From Sandaracinaceae bacterium (lineage in GTDB: Bacteria > Myxococcota_A > Polyangia > Polyangiales > Houyiibacteriaceae): 64,000 nucleotides of DNA. Numbering within the stretch: the stretch's first letter is position 1; each line of letters begins with the position of its first letter. The stretch covers positions 186,001-250,000 of the forward strand of contig JACKEI010000003.1 of assembly GCA_020633075.1 (NCBI GenBank), given 5' to 3'. A model generated the notes under the pieces. It ran no database searches, had not been told where the DNA came from, and saw only the letters and a list, made by a program, of their open reading frames with translations. The position numbers and the translations under genes were made by a program. Shown here piece after piece: positions 57,995 through 64,000 of this stretch.

Positions 57995-58399
57995 GTGGCC
58001 AAACGTCCCCCCAAAGCGGCACCCCCGAGCCCGCAGGCGCCCTTTCACAACCCCTTCGCCGCGCTCGACGGGCTGCGCGGCGGGCTCCCGGTCGCCACGC
58101 TGGACAGCGAGGACGCGGTGGCTCCTGCTGCGGGCCCGGACCCGGCACACGGCGCGCCACCCAAGCTGGGCAAGCTGGTGCTGCAGCGCGAGAAGAAGGG
58201 ACGCGGTGGCAAGACCGTGACCCGCGTGCGGGGCCTGCCCGTGGGTGAGCTCGAGCGCTGGGCCGGCGAGCTCAAGCGCGCGCTCGGCTGCGGCGCGACC
58301 GTCGAGGAGGGCGAGGTCGTGCTCTTGGGTGATCTGGTCGGGCGCGCCGCGGACTGGCTGGAGAGCCGCGGCGCGACGCGCGTCGTGCGAGGCAATTGA
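57995..58399 (+). CDS. yciH: SUI1/YciH translation-factor-like protein
   Basis: A 134-residue protein starting at GTG 57995 (MAKRPPKAAP). A Pro/Ala-rich basic N-terminus (about 1-65) is followed by a SUI1/eIF1 domain (KLVLQREKKGRGGKTVTRVR, GLPVGELERWAGELKRALGC, GATVEEGEVVLLGDLV). Bacterial YciH helps initiation-codon choice like eIF1. Compared with E. coli YciH (about 108 residues) the N-terminus is longer. The gene lies about 100 bases from the divergent DUF2723 gene. Confidence 0.86.
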   Translation: MAKRPPKAAPPSPQAPFHNPFAALDGLRGGLPVATLDSEDAVAPAAGPDPAHGAPPKLGKLVLQREKKGRGGKTVTRVRGLPVGELERWAGELKRALGCGATVEEGEVVLLGDLVGRAADWLESRGATRVVRGN

Positions 58400-58415
58400 G
58401 CCGGTCGGCGGCTCG

Positions 58416-59144
58416 CTAGTGGCAGTACTCGTCGGTCGACGTGAACGACATCACCTCGATCAGCGCTCCGGCTGGCGCCAGGAATTCGCTGGCGCCTCTC
58501 TCGCCTGCCCCTGGCGCCCAGTCGTACGTGTAGCCGAGGCGCGTCCAGGGATAGCCTCCGGGTCCGTACGAGATCTCGCGCAGCGCGTCGAACCAGGCTC
58601 GGTGCGCGTGTGTACCGATCTGGACGTCGTCCGCCGTGCCACGAGCCTCGCAGCGCGTGTCGTCCACCTCCGCGTCGGGACATGGACGGACCAGCTCCCG
58701 CGCTCGCGCCCACATGGTCACGAAGTGCGTCTTTCCGCTCGCCGGGTGCAGGCCCAAGTACTGCTCCAGACGCAGGCCCAGCTCGGCGCCGTGAAGACCC
58801 GTGCTCCGACAGAACGCCTGGGCCTCCGGCGCGGCCGTGGCCCAGAGAGTGCGCTCGAGGGGGATGCGCTGGCCCACCAGCCCCTCGTAACCGCTCCAAT
58901 CCGTCCACGTGGCCAGCAGCACCCACAGGTCACCGGCGTCGTCCACGCGCCACACGATCCGCTCGTTGCCCGGTACCAGGGCCACCAGGTCCGTGGCGAC
59001 TTCGTTCGGATTGGCGTCCGCGGCGTCGGCCACCGCGCGTGCGAGGAGCTCATCGGTGGCCGTTGTCGCATGCGGCTGTGCCGGGTCGGGTGGATGAGCT
59101 GCGCAACCGGCCACGGCCAGCACGAGGAGCAGGGTGAGACGCAT
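58416..59144 (-). CDS. Lipoprotein of unknown function
   Basis: A 242-residue lipoprotein with lipobox Cys14 (LAVAGC) right after a short signal. The mature part (about 20-242) mixes helices and strands; four or five Cys (CRSTG, CPDAE, RCEAR, EYCH at the C-terminus) could form disulfides. No family recognised; low similarity in pattern to proteins that wrap around a ligand. ATG at 59144 gives the cleaner signal peptide. Starts 92 bases from the divergent glutathione peroxidase gene, convergent with SUI1. Confidence 0.7.
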   Translation of the reverse strand: MRLTLLLVLAVAGCAAHPPDPAQPHATTATDELLARAVADAADANPNEVATDLVALVPGNERIVWRVDDAGDLWVLLATWTDWSGYEGLVGQRIPLERTLWATAAPEAQAFCRSTGLHGAELGLRLEQYLGLHPASGKTHFVTMWARARELVRPCPDAEVDDTRCEARGTADDVQIGTHAHRAWFDALREISYGPGGYPWTRLGYTYDWAPGAGERGASEFLAPAGALIEVMSFTSTDEYCH

Positions 59145-59235
59145 GCCGCATGCTCGCACGCCGACCGGTTCAGCGGCTGCGCGAAGTGGGCGATTTCGGA
59201 GGGGCGCCCGCGACGCTTAGTGGTACACCTCGCGC

Positions 59236-59724
59236 ATGACGTCACTGCATGACTTCTCCACGCTGAGCTTGTCTGGCGAGTCCGTCTCGCTCGCGGATTT
59301 CTCCGGCAAGGTGACGCTCGTCGTCAACGTCGCGTCCGCCTGCGGCCTCACCCCGCACTACGCTGGGCTCGAGGCTCTCCACCAGCGCTTCGCCCCGGCC
59401 GGGTTCTCCGTCATCGGGTTTCCGTGCAACCAGTTCGGGGGTCAGGAGCCCGGGGACGCGGAGGCCATCGCGACGTTCTGCAGCACCGAGTACAACGTGA
59501 CCTTCCCCATGATGGCCAAGATCGAGGTCAACGGAGAGCGCCGCCACCCTGCGTATGCGTGGCTGTGCGACGCCTCCGAGGGTCCCGAAGGACCGGGGGA
59601 TGTTCGCTGGAACTTCACCAAGTTCGTCGTGGGTCGCGACGGGCAGGTGGTCGCGCGCTTCGCTCCCACCACCACCCCAGAGGACCCCGCACTCATCGCC
59701 GCCATCGAGCGAGCGCTAGGCTGA
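59236..59724 (+). CDS. Glutathione/thiol peroxidase
   Basis: A 162-residue GPx-family enzyme that reduces hydroperoxides with thiols. The peroxidatic Cys is C36 in NVASACGLT; the conserved FPCNQFGGQEPG includes C64 and Gln70, and WNFTKF supplies the Trp/Asn of the tetrad (about 125-126). As the family form with cysteine instead of selenocysteine, it probably depends on thioredoxin or glutathione. First gene of an operon with the acyltransferase (6-base gap) and epimerase (4-base overlap). Confidence 0.94.
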   Translation: MTSLHDFSTLSLSGESVSLADFSGKVTLVVNVASACGLTPHYAGLEALHQRFAPAGFSVIGFPCNQFGGQEPGDAEAIATFCSTEYNVTFPMMAKIEVNGERRHPAYAWLCDASEGPEGPGDVRWNFTKFVVGRDGQVVARFAPTTTPEDPALIAAIERALG

Positions 59725-59730
59725 GTCCCC

Positions 59731-60579
59731 GTGCCGAGCCTCTTCACCAGCGCGCTCCCCGTCAACGAGAAGATCCGGGCTGACGTCGACCGCCTGCAGC
59801 TCGGCTTCAGCCACCACGGCATCGACGCGTACGGCATCGACAAGGCCGAGCTCGCGCGCTTCTTCACCGCGCTCGAGTGGGCCTATCGCCGCTACTTCGA
59901 CGTGCACGTCTACGGCGCCGAGCACATACCCCTCTCCGGGCGCGCGATGATCATCGGCAACCACTCGGGCGGGGTCGCGCTGGACGCCCTCATGGTGCTG
60001 GCGTCGTGCTTCTTCGAGCTGGATCCACCGCGCCTCGCCCAGGGCATGGCCGAGAAGTTCATCAACAAAGTGCCTGGCGCGTCGCAGCTTGCCAGTCGCC
60101 TCGGGCAGTTCACCGGTCTGCCCGAGCACGCGGACCGGCTGCTGCGCGACGACCGCCTGCTGATGGTGTTTCCGGAGGGCGCCCGCGGCACCGCCAAGCT
60201 CGCTCGTGACGCGGACAGCCTCGTGCGCTTCGGCACGGGATTCATGCGGCTGGCGCTCAAGACCGGGACGCCCATCGTGCCCGTCGCGTTCGTGGGCGGC
60301 GGCGAGGCCATCCCCACGGTCATGAACCTGTACAAGCTCGGCCAGTTCCTGGGCGTGCCGTACATCCCGGTCACTCCCTATCTCTTCCCGTTGCCGAAGC
60401 CCGTCAAGCTCCAGCTGCTGTACAGCGAGCCGCTCGTCTTCGAGGGCGACGGCAGCGAAGCCGACGAGGTCATCCACGGCTACGTCGAACAAGTTCGATC
60501 GCGCATCGCGTGGCTCATCGAGCAGGCGCGTGCGTTGCGGGCCGGCACGCTCAAGCCGGAGGAATTGGAGCTCCGATGA
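59731..60579 (+). CDS. PlsC-type phospholipid/glycerol acyltransferase
   Basis: A 282-residue acyltransferase with GTG start. The catalytic box NHSGGVALD (about 71-79; normally NHxxxxD) and the second box FPEGARGT (about 147-154) are present, as is the C-terminal PIVPVAFVGGGEA strand. Members add acyl chains to lysophosphatidic acid or other lipid acceptors. No membrane helix except a hydrophobic patch near 85. The gene lies between glutathione peroxidase and epimerase in an operon, so lipid repair after peroxide damage is a possible theme (inference). Confidence 0.9.
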   Translation: MPSLFTSALPVNEKIRADVDRLQLGFSHHGIDAYGIDKAELARFFTALEWAYRRYFDVHVYGAEHIPLSGRAMIIGNHSGGVALDALMVLASCFFELDPPRLAQGMAEKFINKVPGASQLASRLGQFTGLPEHADRLLRDDRLLMVFPEGARGTAKLARDADSLVRFGTGFMRLALKTGTPIVPVAFVGGGEAIPTVMNLYKLGQFLGVPYIPVTPYLFPLPKPVKLQLLYSEPLVFEGDGSEADEVIHGYVEQVRSRIAWLIEQARALRAGTLKPEELELR

Positions 60580-61490
60580 AGGTCTTGATCACAGGCATCA
60601 GTGGCAAGCTGGGGCGGCTGGTCGGCAAGCGCCTGGACTCCGCGGGGCACAGCGTGCTCGGCGTCGACCGGCGTCCGTGGGCGGGCGCGCCCGAGCGCGT
60701 GCAGATGTTCCAGGTGGACATCCGCAAGCGGCCCGCAGAGGACGTGTTCCGCACCGAGAAGCCCGACGCGGTCATCCACATGGCGACGGTCACGCATCTC
60801 ACGCACAAGAGCCCAGACCGCTACCGCATCAACCTGCAGGGTACGCGCGCCATCGTGGAGAACTGCAACCGCTACGAGGTGAAGCAGATGCTCTTCGTGG
60901 GGCGGCACACCTACTACGGCGCCGCCGCAGACTCGCCGCTCTACCACACCGAGGACGAGCCCCCGATGGCGCTCAACAGCTTCCCGGAGCTGGCGGACTT
61001 GGTGGCCGCGGACCTCTACGCGGGCAGCGCCCTCTGGCGCTACCCCGAGGTCAACACCTGCGTCTTGCGCCTCTGCTACACCCTCGGCGGGAGCAAGCAC
61101 GGCACGCTCGCGAACTTCATTCGCGGGCCACGGGTGCCCACGGTGCTGGGCTTCGACCCGCTGTTTCACTTCATGCACGAGAACGACGCGGCCGACGCCA
61201 TCGTCGCGGCGCTCGACAAGAACCTGCGCGGCGTCTTCAACGTCTCGGGCCCGCCGCCCATGCTGCTGAGCGACGTCATCCGTGACGCTGGGCGCCAGAA
61301 CGTCCCCGTGCCGGAGGCCCTCATGAACCTCACCCTCGGGCGCTTCGGCCTGCCGCGCTTGCCTCCGGGCGCCGTCGACCACCTGAAGTTCCCCATCGTG
61401 ATCGACAGCGCGGCGTTCAAGAAGGCGACGGGCTTCCAGCACGCCTATGAAGAGGCCGAGGCGCTCACGGCCTACCGCAAGTCGGACTGA
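60576..61490 (+). CDS. NAD-dependent epimerase/dehydratase-family protein
   Basis: A 304-residue extended short-chain dehydrogenase. Residues 1-30 form the Rossmann start (KVLITGISGKLGRLVGKRLD) with GxxGxxG, and the substrate domain follows. The usual YxxxK is not seen where expected: the matching region reads FPELADLVAADLYAGSAL, without Tyr-x3-Lys, so it may be a non-canonical or binding-only member. ATG overlaps the acyltransferase stop (ATGA). Substrate unknown: sugar nucleotide or sterol/lipid. Confidence 0.82.
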   Translation: MKVLITGISGKLGRLVGKRLDSAGHSVLGVDRRPWAGAPERVQMFQVDIRKRPAEDVFRTEKPDAVIHMATVTHLTHKSPDRYRINLQGTRAIVENCNRYEVKQMLFVGRHTYYGAAADSPLYHTEDEPPMALNSFPELADLVAADLYAGSALWRYPEVNTCVLRLCYTLGGSKHGTLANFIRGPRVPTVLGFDPLFHFMHENDAADAIVAALDKNLRGVFNVSGPPPMLLSDVIRDAGRQNVPVPEALMNLTLGRFGLPRLPPGAVDHLKFPIVIDSAAFKKATGFQHAYEEAEALTAYRKSD

Positions 61491-61506
61491 CCGCTACCGC
61501 AGCAGG

Positions 61507-62394
61507 TCAGTCCACCACGGGCGTGCCGTGGTCCACGGGGGCGCCGAAGCGCAGGTGGAAGCTGTAGCGCGCCGAGCCGCCGACAGCGGGCTGGGTGACA
61601 CGCAGGTGGCCTGCCGCTGCGCCGACGCAGCGCTGGAAGGTGCGGTCGAAGATGGTGAAGTTCTCGAGCCGGATGTCGCGCACGCGCCCCTCGGGGGTCA
61701 CGGTGAACGTGAGATAGACGCGGCCGCGCTGATGCGAGCTGTGCGCCATGAGCTGCTCGTAGCAGTGTGAGATGTGGGGAGCGACGCGGTCGACGGCTTG
61801 GCGTACGTCGTTGTTGTCCGCGCGGCCGAGGCCATCCACGCGCTCGGCTTGGACGAGGTACAGCTGCCCCGGCATGGCGCGGCCGGTATCGAGCACCTCC
61901 GTGGCGGGGTTCGGCGTCTCCGCCGGGTGAGGGGTGACCCCGTCGCGCCGCACAATGACCTCGGGGGGCGGGTGGCCCGGCGTCCCATAGGCCGGGGCCG
62001 TGGTGGTGCCGGTGGTGCCCGTGCCCGAGGGCGGCGTACCCGCCGTGGCCACTGCCGGCGTCTGCGCGGCGCCCTGCCCGAGGCAGGCCCGCAGCTCACC
62101 CACGATGACTCCCAGCCGCAGCTCGAGCGCCTCGGCGCTGTGGACCGCGTCGCGGCGGGCGGCATCTCCCGTGGCGGAGCGTGCTTGGCGCTCGGCTTCC
62201 TCCAGCAGACGCAGCGTGCTCGAGAGGCGCTCGGACTGGGCGCGAACGCACGGCACTTCCTGACTCAGCCGCTGCGCGGTGGCTTGGACCTGCGTGTCCG
62301 TCTGCGCATGGACGGGGGAAGGTGTGGTGGTGGCGACCGAGAGGCTGACGGCGGCGACAGCGACGGCGAGGGCGTGGGTGTGCGCTCGGCTCAT
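61507..62394 (-). CDS. AgmX/TonB-C-like envelope protein
   Basis: A 295-residue secreted protein with a signal peptide (ALAVAVAAVSLSVATTT, cleaved around residue 30 before QTDTQ). A helical N-terminal half (about 35-105) leads to a Thr/Pro/Gly-rich linker and a C-terminal domain (about 195-285) with HISHCYEQLMA, GRVYLTFTVTPEGRVRDIRL and FQRCVG, which matches the AgmX/PglI and TonB-C style domain common in myxobacteria. A disulfide is possible between the two Cys. Role likely in envelope or gliding machinery, but not certain. Confidence 0.72.
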   Translation of the reverse strand: MSRAHTHALAVAVAAVSLSVATTTPSPVHAQTDTQVQATAQRLSQEVPCVRAQSERLSSTLRLLEEAERQARSATGDAARRDAVHSAEALELRLGVIVGELRACLGQGAAQTPAVATAGTPPSGTGTTGTTTAPAYGTPGHPPPEVIVRRDGVTPHPAETPNPATEVLDTGRAMPGQLYLVQAERVDGLGRADNNDVRQAVDRVAPHISHCYEQLMAHSSHQRGRVYLTFTVTPEGRVRDIRLENFTIFDRTFQRCVGAAAGHLRVTQPAVGGSARYSFHLRFGAPVDHGTPVVD

Positions 62395-62610
62395 GGGGAC
62401 TCCAGGGGTTCGGAAAGACAAGGGGCGGCACGCCGACGTCTGGGGCCGCCCGCCTGGGACGGTCGAGGTGGGCGGATCTTCAACGTGTGACGATGTGGAT
62501 CATTCTAACCCCCTGCGTGGCCTCGGCCGCAACTTCCGGGGATTGTGGCCCCTCGCGCAAGATGCCCTGCGCCGGGTCGACAAGCGGGCGTTCTCATCCC
62601 GGAGTCAACC

Positions 62611-63867
62611 ATGCCCGACCTCGTGTCCCAGCCCAGCGGCCCCCACTCCTCGGTTCCGGTCCCCGTACCCGGTCCTCTTCCCACACCGTCACCCGGCGGA
62701 GCGTACGACAGCGCGCTGGCGCTGACCGCCGTGGACAGCGCGCGTTCGCTGCTGACATCGGCGCAGGGGCCGCGCTTCTCACCAGAGCAAGCGTTCGCGC
62801 TCTCGGTCCAGCTGCGCGCGTTAGCGTCCACAGCGCCCCCAGACGTGGCGGCGTCTCTCGAGGGGACGGCGAGCGCCCTCGAGCGCGCGGGCTCTTCCGC
62901 CTTGGTGGCGGGCTTGCAAGGTGCCCGCCCCGCGGGTGTCCAGGCTCGCTCCACCCCCGACGCGCAGGCGCTGCGGCTGCTCGACGCGCTGGCGGATGTG
63001 CACGTGGCGCGCGGGCGGCCCACCGCCGAGATCACGTCGCGCATCGTCCGCGACCTGGGCACGTCGGGGCTCCTGCAGCTGTCGGCGCGGGTGGGCTTCG
63101 GCGACGTGACCGCCGCGATGACGCGCCACGGAGCGACCGCGACGGAAGCCTACGCGGTGGCCGAGCGGCTCGCCGCCAACGCGGCGGAGAGCCTGCACGT
63201 CGCCGCCTACGACGGCGTCCTCGCGGGGCTTCGAGAGCGCCTGCGCGAGGTCCGCGCCCTCGCGGCACCCGAGCAGCGCGAGACGACGTTGCGCGCGGTC
63301 CTCTCGGGCGAGCTGAACCTCGGTGGGCACATGGTGGCGGTCAGTCGGGCATCGGAAGCGGCGGAGCTGACCGAGCTGACCGCGCGCCTCCGCACGGCGA
63401 CACCCGCGGAGCGACCGGCCCTCGAGGCCCGCGCCCGTGGGCTGGTGCAAGGGGCGCTGGCCGACATCGAGCGCGTGCTCCGCACGCACGTGGACTTCAT
63501 GCCGACCCACCTGCGCGACGACGAGCTGCTCGATCTCCAGCGCTTCTTCCCGCAGGTGTTCCGGCGCGTGGCACGGGAGGCCGGGCTCAGCCCGCAGGCG
63601 GCCGTTGCGCTGGGGACGGCGCCCGGTGGCACGCTCCTCGAGCGCGCGTGGGTCGCCCGAACGGAGAGGGCGAGCGAAGCGAGCGACGTCGTGACCTACT
63701 CGCGTGCCGCGCTGCTCGCGACCGGTGACCTCGTGGGGAGTCTCGAGATCATCCCGGGCGCGGAGGCGTTTCGGCAGACCGCGCGGGCGGCAGACGCCAC
63801 CATCCAGGCGCGCGACCGGGGCATGCTCGTCGCGGGCTACTTGGTCGACCACCCGCTCCGCCCGTGA
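62611..63867 (+). CDS. Unrecognised Ala/Leu-rich helical protein
   Basis: A 418-residue soluble protein with no signal peptide or membrane segment. The first 40 residues are Pro/Ser-rich (PHSSVPVPVPGPLPTPSPGG); the rest is almost all helical (LRERLREVRALAAPEQRETT, FFPQVFRRVAREAGL). No motif recognised. ATG at 62611 (MPDLVSQPSGP) is preferred over 62545, which would add an Arg/Pro-rich stretch. A helical secreted-effector-like composition without a known secretion signal is the only hint of role. Confidence 0.65.
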   Translation: MPDLVSQPSGPHSSVPVPVPGPLPTPSPGGAYDSALALTAVDSARSLLTSAQGPRFSPEQAFALSVQLRALASTAPPDVAASLEGTASALERAGSSALVAGLQGARPAGVQARSTPDAQALRLLDALADVHVARGRPTAEITSRIVRDLGTSGLLQLSARVGFGDVTAAMTRHGATATEAYAVAERLAANAAESLHVAAYDGVLAGLRERLREVRALAAPEQRETTLRAVLSGELNLGGHMVAVSRASEAAELTELTARLRTATPAERPALEARARGLVQGALADIERVLRTHVDFMPTHLRDDELLDLQRFFPQVFRRVAREAGLSPQAAVALGTAPGGTLLERAWVARTERASEASDVVTYSRAALLATGDLVGSLEIIPGAEAFRQTARAADATIQARDRGMLVAGYLVDHPLRP

Positions 63868-63914
63868 TCGCGTCGCGTTCGCCATTTGACCTGTGGCGGG
63901 GCTATAGTCATCGG

Positions 63915-64000
63915 ATGCGTAGCGTTTGGTTCGGGCTGGCCCTCTCCCTCGCGGTGGTGGGCTGTGGTGGAGACGACACGTCGATGACGGTCATTGGCGG
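63915..64000 (+). CDS. Start of a lipoprotein, cut by the window edge
   Basis: An ATG at 63915 opens a frame of 28 complete codons reading MRSVWFGLALSLAVVGCGGD and then DTSMTVIG at the window edge. The hydrophobic core followed by VVGC at Cys17 is a clear lipobox. The remainder is outside the window. Confidence 0.7.
   Translation, partial: MRSVWFGLALSLAVVGCGGDDTSMTVIG

Overview
The window is a stretch of very GC-rich, gene-dense chromosomal DNA (third codon positions almost always G or C) carrying about 50 protein genes and no RNA genes, insertion sequences, CRISPR arrays or prophage genes that I could see. The mix of genes points to a predatory or soil-type myxobacterium (Myxococcota, probably Polyangia; Sandaracinaceae is a guess): a Ser/Thr kinase fused to an ATPase and TPR repeats, an orthocaspase lipoprotein, FHA-GGDEF and GAF-GGDEF proteins, AgmX-like and TPR-membrane proteins, Cys-rich lipoproteins and a branched-chain oxoacid dehydrogenase. 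The assignment rests on gene content only.

Layout. 1-4.3 kb: the 3'-truncated part of a large unrecognised protein, a membrane-anchored MutS-like ATPase and a SprT-like zinc protease, all on minus. 4.3-8.0 kb: thiolase, carotenoid oxygenase and tandem HxlR regulator, an overlapping minus-strand operon. 8.1-11.4 kb: small membrane protein plus sensor kinase, a convergent PhoB/OmpR-type regulator with a Pho-box-like site, and a fatty acid desaturase. 11.5-18.2 kb: orthocaspase lipoprotein, dnaB, FadL-like porin, and a broken two-gene module ending in a truncated nucleotidyltransferase. 18.2-24.4 kb: giant kinase, putative zinc protease, membrane protein, small DUF5522-like protein and a PLP enzyme.

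24.4-35.7 kb is the most unusual block: five minus-strand genes linked by overlaps of 1-4 nt or a 1-nt gap (antiporter with an EF-hand-like loop, TrkA, TrkH, a 1591-residue antiporter fused to a long helical region and a degenerate P-loop/winged-helix module, and MscS). Together they look like a potassium/proton/osmotic homeostasis operon with an added, apparently undescribed, cytoplasmic sensor or effector arm.

35.7-43.3 kb: TetR regulator divergent from a fatty-acid-hydroxylase-family protein, TPR-membrane protein and lipoprotein, YbaK-type deacylase, a paired active/inactive M16 protease operon and an FHA-GGDEF cyclase. 43.5-49.1 kb: Cys-rich lipoprotein, then lipA and the E1alpha, E1beta and E2 genes of a branched-chain 2-oxoacid dehydrogenase, on minus. 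LipA makes the lipoyl cofactor that E2 carries. 49.2-55.5 kb: sugar-dehydrogenase-like propeller with a heme site, PilZ-like and CBS proteins either side of a palindrome, a lipoprotein, a large diguanylate cyclase and a DUF2452 protein. 55.6-64 kb: FtsB/DivIC-like protein, DUF2723 membrane protein, SUI1/YciH, lipoprotein, a three-gene operon (glutathione peroxidase, acyltransferase, epimerase), an AgmX/TonB-C-like protein, an unrecognised protein and the start of another lipoprotein.

No gap between genes exceeds about 260 bases. Many starts lack a clear Shine-Dalgarno sequence, so N-termini were chosen by homology-like starts, signal peptides and gene overlaps and may shift by a few codons.
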